This document shows, in pieces, positions 31,950 to 43,572 of a stretch of DNA of 57,161 bases (positions are counted from its first letter, which is position 1; the number at the start of each line of letters is the position of its first letter). Under the pieces are notes generated by a model. It was not told where the DNA came from. It saw only the letters and a program-made list of their open reading frames with translations, and did no database searches. Source of the stretch: Phytophthora quininea (taxonomy: Eukaryota > Oomycota > Peronosporomycetes > Peronosporales > Peronosporaceae); the NCBI GenBank assembly GCA_011947345.1, contig JAAVTG010000487.1:1-57161 (forward strand). The letters run 5' to 3'. Both the position numbers and the translations under genes were made by a program.

Positions 31950-34900
31950 TAGGTCGATGAGACACCACCACGGCGACTCTCTGGGGACCCCCACTGCGGA
32001 AAAGTGGACGAACCAGGAATGCGTACCGCCGTTGATCGGCAATCCCACCTTTTGCGAGCCATAAACTCCCGCGTAATGACATCATAATTTTTATACGAGA
32101 AATCTAGGACAAGTTTAGCATATATGCATGCACGGTGGACTGTCGATATAAGTCGCGCATGAGCAATTATTTTATAATAAAAGAACTGCAACTTACTTCT
32201 GCCGCTTCCAAACAGGGTGGTTGTAGATGATAGACTTCTCGGATAGAGACTTGGTACAGCGACATATAGCGATGGTGTATATTTGTAATTTTCTTTCCAG
32301 AAACTATGTCAGTTCTTAACGAATCTCCGGAGCGTTGGACGCTGGTCTTCGTGCCGCCTCGTTGCGAACATTAGTAGGCCTGCCTGAATCCAAACTGAGG
32401 CGACGTTAGAAACCACAGCTCGGACATCTTGGCTCCTTTGAAGGGTCAATCTCATGTACACAAACCAAACCGCCGGAATAGGACCTGCAGGTAAAACTTA
32501 TACATATAGAACCATATGCCTGCGACAAACGTACCGCGATCGGCTGTGCTAGCAAATTTCGTTTCGCTTGTTGGTATCGAACAGCCAGCCATTCCATAAT
32601 ACTCTATCCGTTTTGACGGCTAGATTGCAGAGCCTAACTAAAAAAACTGCGTTGTGAAATCAATTGATTTAATCCAAATAACCAGGTGCTGTATCTGTTG
32701 CTCCACTAAGAGCGGGTGCGCGAATGTCGGGGCTTGAGACTTTCCAGGTGTCCCAACCGCATACACCCCTCCGATTCTGGAATCGATGCCCACCACCAAG
32801 GGTCCAAAAGAATAAGTGCTGACTGCAAATCGGTATTGAACTCTCAGTACGAGCTTATGGAGAATTGCCAAGATATTGTGGACAAGGGTGCAAGGTCAGC
32901 CAGAAGAGTCGGGAGGTCAATCGGCCAATAGTGACATTGGCGGTGGACGACAGTGAGGAAACGGAGACGGGGGACGAGGAGATATGGTAAGTGGACCAAG
33001 GAAGGTAAGTGCGAGACGTGTAGCGCGACGCGGCGGATGGCAGCGGACAAGTAGCAGGCAAGTGGTGGACTCGGCAAGGCGGCGTACGGCATTGTGACAG
33101 CGTACGGCCGCCGAGGACGGAGACGGTGACGCCAGCAGAGGATACCGACTGAATGCCTTGAAGTTGCGGCGGCTGTAGAAGATCGACGGCGGGCGCCACG
33201 GCGGACACGTATGGCGGGATCAAGTGGAGCCGGCCGGGAACTATGAAGTAAGCGCGGGAGTGGCCGGAAGTGGTCGACGGAAGCAAGGGAAGCACCGGGG
33301 TATCAGAACCAGGAAGTTGGGCGAGCAAAATCCGGAAGAAGTGCGAGCTGAAGTAGCGGTAGGAAGGTAGCTAAGGGGTTCTGCGGCTGCGGTCTGGCGG
33401 TCGCAACTCTCAGTCTAGATTTCGACCGGTTGGACGGAAGTAAGGGCTAATACACGCGGAGTTAAAGCTCCGGCAGTGTGAGAGGAGGCGCTTGAGTTGG
33501 ACTCGCGCAGGCAGTGCATCAAGCGCAGGTGGGGAAAGACCGTAGGTTTGGACAAGGAATGAAGTGGCTGGCACAGACAGAGGGCTCGGGCGGTGGGTTG
33601 CACCCATCGGGGACGGGCTGGGTCCGTGTGTGGATCCACCTGGCCGTGTGTGCGCCGAGGCCGGAATGAGTGTGTCCGCAAGGACAAGGATGGTCTCGGT
33701 GTGCGATGCATATTGCGTGTGAATGTACCAGTCTTACTTGCGGGAGACAGCCGTCGCCGTGCTGGCGGGACGGTGCCGACAACGTCTTCACCCGTTAGCC
33801 GTCTCTGTGGAAACCGAAGGAGGTCCGGGACCCCGGGAGTACGCCGTTGCTAAGAGAGGACGGTCATGTTGCCGAAGTGCCTGTTCTATTGAGTGTCCCT
33901 ACACGTCAGTGTGTGTGCATGAGCACATGAGTGAGATTACCCCGCTTGATGTTTTTGCCAGGAAGAATGGATGTGGTCAGGAGAGCGCCGACAATATGGT
34001 CATGTACAGCCTAAAAGATGGAAACCCCTGTTCTTTCAGTACGGGAGCCGAGCTTGTCCACAGCCGCATTCCGAGCTCGCCGGACCTCTCACGAAGCCGT
34101 TCCTCTAAATCGACCAGGATCCCCGGCCAAACACCGACGACAGCCTCGATGTCAATTCGCCTCTTTATACTCGGCATACGTATTTCCCCATGTCGCTCGC
34201 ACAGATTGTACAGGGGAGGCGACGCGAGCGCGCAGCATGGACAGCTCTACAGTACCCGCCTTACCGAATTCGCATAGCGGTGCGGTAGCATGTCTTTAGC
34301 GCAACAGATAAGTACCGCTTCGCATGACCAGGCAATCTGACCACGTACAACCCCGGCTCGTCGGGGACTGTCGGATGTCATTCGTGCCTCTCAAGGATCC
34401 TGGGCTCAAACAGGGGTGCGTCACGTTAATGTTCACTGGGACCACCTTAGCCCATCACCAAACCAGCAGGAGTTATTGTCCTCGAGGCTGCTCTCTCGCT
34501 CTCACCTGCTGCGTATCCGTCGGGTACGGTAGATTAAACCCTCTCCCGTCATATTGCTGGAATCTGAGAACTTCATCGTGTCCATATGCATCATGTCGGA
34601 AGGCATCGAGGTCGTCATCAATATGAGGATATCGGGACACATGGATTTGGGCAGGATCCCATAGTTCGAATGCGTCTCCTATCGTGTAGATTCGATTCAC
34701 CCGCGTCCAATCACCGGTTACACGGAACCTCTCCCCACTTCAGACTTCATAGTTCGCATTTGAATATGTGGTTCGTGTCATTGATGATAAGTGAGGCTGG
34801 TTTGAGCTGGGAAAGCAGGATACCGCTGGTGGGTTTCTCCTCTGTCAGTAGTATGGCGGGTCAGACGGCATCAATTATGAAGAAGCGATCACGCTTCTTC

Positions 34901-35040
34901 GTCTTGTCATGCATGTTGTAGTAGTGACTAATATTGATATGATTAAAGTTGGATAGGGATGACAAGCTGTCTTTTCGCTGCTTGGCTACGAACAACTTTT
35001 TTATTTCTCTATCTCGATCTCTAACCGATACAATGATATT
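31950..35040. other. Gene-poor stretch, degraded repeats
   Basis: Only short frames in all six directions. A GC-rich, purine-biased block at about 32880-33850 reads as low-complexity acidic/basic sequence (for example VDDSEETETGDEEIW near 32943) and may be a decayed retroelement gag, but no domain survives. I see no RNA gene. Confidence 0.4.
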
Positions 35041-36170
35041 TCACGGCCCTGTTATACGTCCAGCGTGCCATGCCCGTAACTTACTTCAATCAAGAGGCTT
35101 GTGCCCGAGAACAAAATAGGCGATATCGGCGCGTAAAGAGAGAAATGTGATTGATATAAGCGACGTTAAGATCGATGACAAATTATATCCATCTAATCAA
35201 ACATCGCAACATCCCTCTCGTGTTGGTGTGTCAGCCTCTGACGAAGCCGGATCTTAATTTTGCGGTAAGAACTGATCCTCACCTTCCGTACTGGCATTGT
35301 ATCGTAAGCTATTTAATTTGCCTCACACGTAACTGTATTGGAATGCCGTGCCTAAACCTGTAGTAACGCGGTCTGCAACATGACGCCTGTTGCTGTTGGG
35401 GTTTCGTGTGTAGTGACTGGACGTCCACGTAATCGGTCTTCCCGTCACTGGACTTTCTTACAATCCCCATCGCATAGGTACCGCCACGCTGGTCCGGCAT
35501 ACTTAGGATATCGCGAATAGTCAACACCTTGCAATCCCCCTCGGGATCATTGCTATTCAAATGTCTGTGGCAGCTTGCAACCCAGTACCGATGAGCTCGA
35601 TCGAATCTTCTCGCTCACACAGGTTGTTCGCACATTTGACATCCGAACGACGTTAGGGGTGTGCAAAAATACCCACAAGTGAAATTCGTGCCCACGTCGT
35701 CCTCGCAATCTTCCTAGACTTACAATAATCGATTGGCTCCATGTCAGGGAAATGGATCTTCTCCGGGTTCATGTACGTGTGTATACGGCTCGTGGCCCCA
35801 CCGGCTCACGTCGCACTCTGGATGCTGGAGACACCGCGGCCCTCCCACTCCGTGAACATGTATATATGAGCAGTTACGTTAAGGTTTCATTGGCGTTACG
35901 TTTTCATCCATTTTGGAATATATTATCACGACAACTACATGAAACCGAATACGATATATTAAAAAAACGCTACCTCATAATATTTCGTTTTGTCATGGCC
36001 CAACATGAATCCGCAACGGCATAGGAAGCCCAGAGAGTCCCCATAGTCGATCGCGATCTCAGGTTCACGCTTGCTACCAAGCCTCGCCGCTACGATCACT
36101 GTATGCACCGTACGGAAGCTATATTCCAGGAAGACCGCATTCGCGTCGCAAGAATGGTTAGCTTTTATCG
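35041..36170 (-). pseudogene. AWS-SET methyltransferase fragments, shuffled second copy
   Basis: Two pieces related to the SET gene at 39.5-40.7 kb. At 35310-35560 the minus strand reads CKVLTIRDILSMPDQRG and YAMGIVRKSSDGKTDYVDV. At 36035-36170 it reads DANAVFLEYSFRTVHTVIVAAR and IAIDYGDSLGFLCRC, the C-terminal SET half. In gene order the C-terminal piece should lie at lower coordinates than the first, so the pieces are out of order or come from two copies. The flank at 35041-35110 (ACGTCCAGCGTGCCATGCCC) matches 39195-39250 beside the other gene. Stops and truncation make it non-functional. Confidence 0.6.
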
Positions 36171-38498
36171 GCTAGGGATTGACAAAGGGAAAACTGGTGA
36201 TGTCGTGCACCGTAGGTCCCGTACGACGGTCGGGTTGCAGTCTGCTGAGTTTGGCGAGTAAGGGTTAGTACTACTAGTAGTAGGTTGCCTCCAGGAACGG
36301 GCTAGAGGAACAGTTAAGTAAATGAAATCCTTCTTCTTGAATGTGACTCCAGCCACGATTGGCGACACCGCTGAGTGCCAGTAGCCGCAGCTCTTGGAAG
36401 ACACCGACCTCCACTAACCAGTACAATCCTATCGTGACCGGGACGCGGACCGCCGTGACGTCCCGCACCCACGAGCCCCATTCGAACATTTGGCCCAGCA
36501 CACTGGGTCCGAACAGTACGATGAGCGCACTTTAAGTAAATAAAACTTTCTTCTTGTTGGACGTTAAAACCTCTCCTTCCTCTTCTCTTCTCTTGTCCTT
36601 ACAGATCTTTGTCTTCATAGCATATTCGTTCTTTCAGGCCGACTTAGGGAACGTAGGGTAATTCACAACTGAGGGAGGCTCGGCGCGGCTAGCGAAGCCA
36701 CCAACTGGATACTCTTGCATGAAAATCGCTCTTGCCGCCATGCTCGCTGCACCTGCAGCCAATACGTAAGCTCTCTGTTTACTCGGACCTTCATCAGGGT
36801 CCTTCCAGCGTCCTCCAGGGCCATTACACCAGGAAATGCGACCGTGGACCATTCGAGCCTCCACACGACTCAACGCTGGACCGTTCAACTGAGCGGTGGG
36901 ACTTTCGAGGCCACGACCGAAATACCCTATCGACTGCTCCATAGCCCGTGGAATGGGACAATGAGGGCCTTCCCATGCAATTGGCAAACGATGACAAAGA
37001 GTCCAAATGTACATAGTGTGTAAATATACGTTAGCAACAACAAGATAACGCAAGAACACGTGTTGAAACGCAAAAAAGAATCAGTCCTTCAGCACGACAA
37101 CTACTATGCCCCCTCCCCTCCAACGAGCAGCTATTCAACGGTCTCACCACAGCGCGATCCGATCGTCGTAAAGGTTAACGAGACCATATTGGAGTATAAT
37201 CTCGTCGCATCTTATAAATTAGTGATTACGCGGGGTTTGACGTCGCGTTCGTGCAGGTCAATCTTCAATTCGGCGATAAAAACCGCGTTGAGTCATTCAT
37301 GACGTTGCCGACGCTTGTGTTGAATTCCGACATGATGCGTTCCTCCGTCACCTAGTACAATTTGCACAAGGTGGTCAAAAATTGCCGATTCAATGAATTG
37401 TTTAACTCTGGGCAGAGTTTTTGATTTGTCTTCTTCCATCGCGGCGCAGCGTGCTTCGGTCGTATCTTTGTACCCTTGTCGTTCTCTCATCCACTTCACC
37501 AGAGTGACGTAAGGGGTCATTATTGCCACCGATGACACTAGAATCCCCGTTGTCGGTGTGGCCGTGCCCTCCAAGGTCGACGGGACTCCTGAATATTGTA
37601 TGTGGCACTAATCTGCACGGTAGAAGACAGTAAGTAACGCAATAAGCGCCTGCACATATCGCAATAAATAACTGAGGTCATACAGCTCAAACGATAGAAA
37701 ATTATAATGATGACGGGGAAGCAATGCTGCATCGAGCTATAGGATTGGCGTAGACCCGATCTTGGCACCCGGTGCTACATGATTATTTTTAAAAAAATTG
37801 TAGAAGTAAACTTCACGACATACCAAACACTTTGCAAATGATGGCTCAACTTTGATGAGCCCACTAAACCAATGGTGAACATAAAAATGTTGTGGTCTCA
37901 CACACAGCGACTTAATGACTCTCAATGCGCTTGATGTTTTCCAGTAAGTATTTCAGGCGCTTGACACTACGTGGCATCGGCGGGAGCTCGCTGATTCCAT
38001 CGTCGACGTAAAAAAATGGTGAAGCTCGTTGCGGATTGATGGGGAGAGACCGCAACTGTTGGGTGATGGTGATGGACGGTGAGGCACGTGGAGAACATTC
38101 GGAGAACTCCCGACTGACCGCGATCATTTTGGGTTGGTCACTTTGGTCGGTCATTGGTGGTCGATCATGAGCAATCATTTCGACACGTGACCAGGATCAC
38201 TTCCGGCAATCACTGTACATCGGTCATGCGGCAGTTACGTGGTTATGCACTCATTCTATGGTGGCACTCTACGATCGAGTGGATGTTGTGCAAAGGAAGC
38301 CCTGTGAAGGAGTGATGTGCAAGCAAGTTGAAGGACGGCGGAGCTGATTCATACCCAATGAGCGGTGACGAGATCTTGGGTGCTCTCTTTTGAAGACGTT
38401 AAGCAAGGATAAAGTAAGGGTAGTGTAAAGGAGTGCAGACAGCTTTAGTGGATAGAAAGGAAGGCTAAAAAACAAACAGAGTTGATTTTCCCCCGAAC
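36171..38498. other. No recognisable gene
   Basis: Short frames only. The stretch at 38225-38498 precedes a gag-like region and could be a decayed LTR and leader, but I found no partner copy in the window. Confidence 0.4.
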
Positions 38499-39176
38499 GT
38501 GCAAGAGGCGTCGGGCACAGGAAGTTATACTAGCCCACCCACGCCGTCAAGTCGCAGAGAGCCCAGAACCTTTTGGCCGGCGATCACTCTCACCTCCGAG
38601 ATCCCGCTATCGGAAGCGGCCACGCTCGCAAGAGCCCAAGCAAAGGAAAGGACAAGGACAAGAAAAGGAGGGCCCAAGACAGCGTCTGGCCCGTCGACCA
38701 CGAGCTCGAAGACTCGCTCGGAGGACGACACCCCAACCCGGACAGCAGGCGAAGCATATCCGCGCTGCTGCCGAAGGTCCCGCGACTGCCCAAGTCGGTT
38801 CAAGTGACCACCAACCCACTCATCTCCAAGCCACCTGAAGAGCGTTACCCGCCCGCCGACGGATACACAAGGTGAGGAAGAGTTCAGCACAAGCACGGCA
38901 CATCGAAGCACCCCTCCGCAGTCGGCAGTCTGGGCACCGTGCGTAAGAGCGGTTTTAGTAAATCGTGCTTCGCCACAGTTGCCATTGTCGAAGTTGGATC
39001 TTGCTGATACTCGGGCTGATAGGTACTGCCTCAGAGCGCACTTGCTCACCAAATACGTTCGACGCACCTATGGTGGGGAGGTCGCATTCAAGGCGTATGA
39101 CAGATTGTTGTTATGCTTTTCGGTTACAAAATCTATTTGTAGATTCGTCAAACTCGACCTCCATTCAAAGATATGA
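38499..39176 (+). pseudogene. Retroelement gag-like remnant
   Basis: Two pieces in the same frame (38499-38807 and 38979-39176) read as a basic, Ser/Thr/Pro-rich start (SGTGSYTSPPTPSSRREP, AKERTRTRKGGPKTASG) and a helical end (DTRADRYCLRAHLLTKYVRR). The pattern resembles gag regions of oomycete LTR elements. All three forward frames are open here because of GC richness, so the frame is not certain and no pol follows. Confidence 0.22.
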
Positions 39177-39551
39177 TACGGGACGGCCCCGTTGTACGTC
39201 CAGCGTGCCATACCCATGAATTGCTTCAATCGGGAGGCATGGGCACGAATAGGAAACAGGCGGTACCTTTGGGTGCGGATGGGAACTTTACCGATAATAA
39301 CGATTTTGAGATCGATGACGTAAAATAGCCATTCAATCAGGATCGAACTGTCCCTCTCGATATGTTCCCTCCGATAGCATAGTCAGCTAGTGAAAGATAG
39401 ATCATTGGAAATTACATTTGATTGTGTATATCATCAATGCGCCAATAGTGGATTTTAGAGTAGTTACATTACATTAATCATACTTCATCCATTTTGGAAA
39501 CAACTTTTGCCATCAACCAAAACACAATAAACCGAAGACTGATATATTTGA

Positions 39552-40747
39552 GAAAAATGTAATCTCCTTCTTACGTGTCCTTGTTGCCTCACAACACTCT
39601 TCTGCAACGGCATACGAAGCCGAGGGAGCTACTGTAGTCAAGAGAGATGTCTCTTCCTCGCTTGACGTCGCGCTTCGCGACGACAGCCACCTTGTGTGTC
39701 TTCCTGAAATTGTATTCAAGGGACACCGCATTTGAATCATAAGAGTGGTTAGCGAAACGCGTGTAGTTCCCGTAATCTTTCGTGTCCACGTAGACGGTCT
39801 TCCTATTAAAGGAGTTTTCCCCAAGAATCATAGCATAAGATCACTCGCTTTGGCCCGTGATACTGCTGATGTCGCGAGTAGTCAGTACCCCCAATATTCG
39901 CCTAGGATCGTCCTCATCGGCACGTCGGTAACCACTTTCAAACCAACACCGTTGCCTGTTTGGACGAGCTCCATCAACTCTACCTGCTCGCGCAGGTTGT
40001 TTTGCACATTCTGCTTCCTAGTGTCGGTTTCTGCGAGTACAAAAATAGCCGCAGACCGAGTTCGTGCAAACTTCGTAAAAGCAGTCGTCATTGCAATGCA
40101 GTAATCCATCGGTCCTCTAGGAAGACGATTTTCTCTGGATTATTGCATTTTTATAAGGTTATCTTTCTCCTCGGCCCATACCGCTCTTTTGGCGCTGGAG
40201 ACGTCGCGATCATTAAATTTTCTAATTGTTCGATTTGGATGTCTTCTAACTCTCCTAGAAAGCTCATTGCACGCTCGCGAGATTCCGGCCTGCTCACCAA
40301 CAACTCAGGAAATCCTGGGAAGTGCTTTAGGTACAGCACTTGCATGGGCTTAGTATTGATCGCTCGATATCCAAAAGAAATTGAGGCTGTCGTCACATTT
40401 TTGTAGTGTATTTTTCTATTGTTTCGTGCAGTAAACGGGTCATGCTTGACCTTCTTTCGCCGCCAAGTCTTTTCATAGTCAGTAAAAATAGTAGGGAGCA
40501 CGGGCACTTCGGTTTCCGCACATACATCCTTCAACGTAGCAACATTCGCAGACGAACTGTCCTCATCTACGTGTTGCCCTGTTTTTGTTGAAGTTGATCT
40601 AAAGATGCCTAAATTAGATAGCAGCCAGAAAGTTCTAAAACACTCTAAATCATTCACACTTATCGTGGGATGCAAGGACTGGAGGGGAACGCTTGGCGTT
40701 GACCCGCAGGGAGTTCCTCTCACTTCCAAACTGACGGTGCAATACAT
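39552..40747 (-). pseudogene. AWS-SET histone-lysine methyltransferase, broken
   Basis: The N-terminal frame (40151-40747) is followed, after shifts, by a cysteine cluster of AWS type (CNDDCFYEVCTNSVCGYFC, about 40030-40090). Next come ELVQTGNGVGLKVVTDVPM and ILGEYWG (start of SET). After a shift and a TGA within the VLTTRDI...SYAM stretch, the SET core follows: NYTRFANHSYDSNAVSLEYNF and ISLDYSSSLGFVCRC. AWS-SET enzymes (NSD/ASH1/SETD2 group) methylate histone H3, usually lysine 36. In RFANHSYDSN the usual NHSCxPN cysteine is replaced. At least three frame changes plus a stop suggest a pseudogene, though indels are common across this window. A second, shuffled copy lies at 35-36.2 kb. Confidence 0.65.
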
Positions 40748-41269
40748 ACGTTAAAGTCTAATAGTTTTAGATGCCTTGACTTCATATCCTTCGTTGCTTG
40801 AGTTCCTGGCGACACCAGACAGCTGCACTGTGTGTTTTACACAGCAGCGTATAAACCCAATAAGAGATTTAACACTTCCTCGCTTACCTTTGAGGGGGAA
40901 TGGCGACCATGGCTAGCGGAGATGGCTGGAGAGCGAGAGGCAGTTTCTTTTTATTTGCATTTTGCGTTTTACAGATTTCCCGAAGCATCGCATACGTAAT
41001 CCTGTGGAGTTTCAATGCGGCACAGTTTCACACACAAAATAGTAAATATAAACATATTCACACCGGTGGAGGTTCTTAGTACCTATCAAAAATAGTAAAA
41101 TTCATCGAGTACTGTATTTGTGACAATGGGAACCATTGCGTTGGTTCCATTTCAACGAATAAGAGGGAGAGATTCCCATTCGAACAGCACAAATCAATTG
41201 GATGTCTATTGACGGACCCATGGAAACGGCGTACCCCTTGTAGCGGCACTCGCGTTCTCCATCTTCATC
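40748..41269. other. No recognisable gene
   Basis: AT-rich, short frames only; nothing supportable. Confidence 0.4.
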
Positions 41270-41437
41270 TCAGAAAATCTGGGATGGCCAAAAGCGCACA
41301 TGTGACTCCAACTTGGCGTAACCCATCTTAGGGGCGTATTTGCGAGTCTTGTCACACGCCCTGCAAATTTGATGATCGGTAGGAAACGGTATGCAGTAGA
41401 ATGTAGCAATTTTGCCCAACGAGCGTTGGGTTGGCAT
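41270..41437 (-). pseudogene. BED-type zinc-finger remnant (hAT-like transposase start)
   Basis: A 55-codon frame, shorter than most of the ORFs considered here, starts MPTQRSLGKIATFYCIPF. It carries a CxxC (CRACDK), then GYAKLESHVRFW, the shape of a BED finger whose second histidine is lost. N-terminal BED fingers of this kind begin hAT-type transposases in oomycetes. No catalytic domain follows, so this is a fragment. Confidence 0.4.
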
Positions 41438-42172
41438 GAGGGTCCGACATGGCAGACTTGATAGTTGACTTGGCAGCTAGTAGAAGAAGATAGTAGGAGA
41501 TCTAAAATCGCAAACTGATGTCGCTGAAGCAGCGACAGCGAGCCGAAATTTGATGGCTGTGGCTTAGTAATAACATTAAAAAAATGTGTTTAAACATCAA
41601 ATATCAAAAGTGAATTGCCTGCTTAAGATGTTGGCCTCCTCGGCGCAACAAGATCCTGGAACTAATGCAACTAATTGCTGTAACTTTATTGTACCCTGTG
41701 TCATAAACTATCGGTAACTGGAGTAAATAACGGAATTCCGTTGTACAACCTCCCTTCGAAAGGGGGCTATTGTTGCAAGCACGAGTGCGGCAAGGTGAGC
41801 GATCGCTTGGAACACGCAAAGTGCACAAGCTGCGGCGAACCAATTGCCTTTTAATTTCTCGGTCAGACGACCAAGCATGACGACGGGTCGTGGGCAGCTT
41901 TCATAGCTGCCGATACCGAGATTTACGGGTGGCACTTACTTCGAAGAGAAATCTGGGGCAGTACGTGCATCCTTCTTGCAGCAGCGGCGCGTGGCTGTGG
42001 CTTGCCAATCGCTCTCAGTCGTTAATGCTCTGTGGCCAGTGGGGTTGAATCTCATGGCCAGTTCTGTTGTTTCTTCCGCTGAGGTGGTGCTCATGAATGT
42101 GATTTGCGCAGTTCCATCTGGCTGATAGGAAGTATGCCTTGGATTAGCAAGTTGTCAAACTCCGCAACGTAA

Positions 42173-42439
42173 TCACGTAGATTCGTCGTCTAGCTGAGCA
42201 CAAAAGACTTTCACGCAGCCGGTACTCACGTTTAGAGGCAGAAAACGGCGGTGCTGCGATATTTTTATGGCAAAAGCTCCTTCTTCCTTTTCTTTCTCCC
42301 CAGTCCAATCCACTGCTCGGCGAGCAGAGTCTTGTCCCAGAATCTGGTAGAAGCACGTCAATCCTTTTGTAGCAGCGTCTAGCAGCACTTCTTGCGTTAT
42401 TGGTAGAGTGGGAAAGCGAAACGCATAAGTTTCTGCGGC
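42173..42439 (-). CDS. Possible terminal exon of an unknown gene
   Basis: A frame that looks coding (FPTLPITQEVLLDAATKGLT, WTGEKEKEEGAFAIKISQHRR) opens right after an acceptor-like TTCTTAG at 42440 and ends at TGA 42173. The first 70 codons (42230-42439) are bounded by GT-AG-like signals on both sides, but the implied introns (36-37 nt) would be too short. Reading through the second one gives the stop. Upstream, CCTGGCTCGCGCCCTCAG/GTGAGTACGG (about 42475-42495) could be the previous exon end. No family recognised. Confidence 0.25.
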   Translation of the reverse strand, partial: AAETYAFRFPTLPITQEVLLDAATKGLTCFYQILGQDSARRAVDWTGEKEKEEGAFAIKISQHRRFLPLNVSTGCVKVFCAQLDDEST

Positions 42440-42562
42440 CTAAGAACCACGTGGCAGTGCAGTAGACCGTACTCACTGAGGGCGCGAGCCAGGAATGCCA
42501 ACATGACTGCACATGGCATGCGGGTATGTCTGCGGAGTCACCAGATCGTTAATAGAACACAA

Positions 42563-43572
42563 GCAAACAGGGCAGTTGCCATTTAAAGTTGAAGCTGTCC
42601 GTTGTCTGTGCGAGAATCGCCATCACTCGAGATATCGATGCCTTTTGGGGGGCACTTGATAGATCGAGCGGCAGTAGTTCATTCGAAGCCGTCTGCCCCG
42701 ATACTGAGGTCCTTTCGAGGGTGGCGGGATGAGACTGGGGATGGCAGCAACTGTAGCGGTACGTCAATAGCGCCAGCGCCCCACGCCGGGTTCGCAAATA
42801 CCGACGGTGGTAGGCTATTTTGGCTGCTTGCGCGCCTTCCAGTCGCTCTGCTCTCAAGTTTGGGTCTTAAGGTAGCAAAGATCAACGGACTACCTGTGAG
42901 CTTAAAGTGAAAGCAAGGCCTATGTGGTTTTGGAGGAAGTAGAGCAAGGGATGAGGGTCTCCACTAGTAGAACTGAGGATATGTGAAACTTATGAAGGCC
43001 GAATCCAATTCATTGTTAATTTACCACAAACAGCACAGTAGACTACCAACGCGCGACACCCGTATGGTATCAGCTCCACCGCTAAGCGGAGAGCTAGTGA
43101 TGGATGTCACGGGCCCTTCCGTGACTTACGAAACAGAAGGACAGGAACAGCGAAGAAAAGAAAAGTGACCATTGAGAGCTTCGGGCAGGAGCCGAAAGCG
43201 CTTATCGTTGCACCTGCCGCATTATTGGCTGAAACGCAAACATATCGACCAATGGCAGAGCTGCCTGGCTAACCAATCACGGGCCAGGAGGTAGTGCACA
43301 CCGTTACAATCGATGGATGAGTCAAGATGGATGGAATTCAAAGGCAATGCTAGCCGATAAAAACGAGGTAGATTGTGCAGCTGCATCGCAGGCGCACTAA
43401 ATGCTCAAGAAGGTAATAAATAAACCTACCCAGCTTTCGCGAAGCCCCAGTTCGATAACGTACTTCAAGTACTCCAGTTCTTGTTTGGACGTGTTTGCTA
43501 AACATTCGTAAGTTTACTAAAACTGACCCAATAAAATGGCTATTTCTGGTGAGATAATATATTGCACATATA
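42563..43572. other. No recognisable gene
   Basis: Short frames only, up to the left end of the Tc1/mariner element. Confidence 0.4.

Noticed and set aside
32880..33850. Purine-rich GC block as a CRISPR-like or satellite array
   Set aside because: No regular unit or spacing could be found by eye.
38525..39067. 180-codon minus-strand ORF
   Set aside because: All frames are open in this GC-rich patch; this one reads as low-complexity Val/Gly/Ser without any domain.
42144..42512. 122-codon minus-strand frame as the coding frame of the 42.2-42.5 kb region
   Set aside because: Composition (Arg/Ser/Cys-rich) is unlike coding sequence; the overlapping frame 42173-42439 looks more protein-like.
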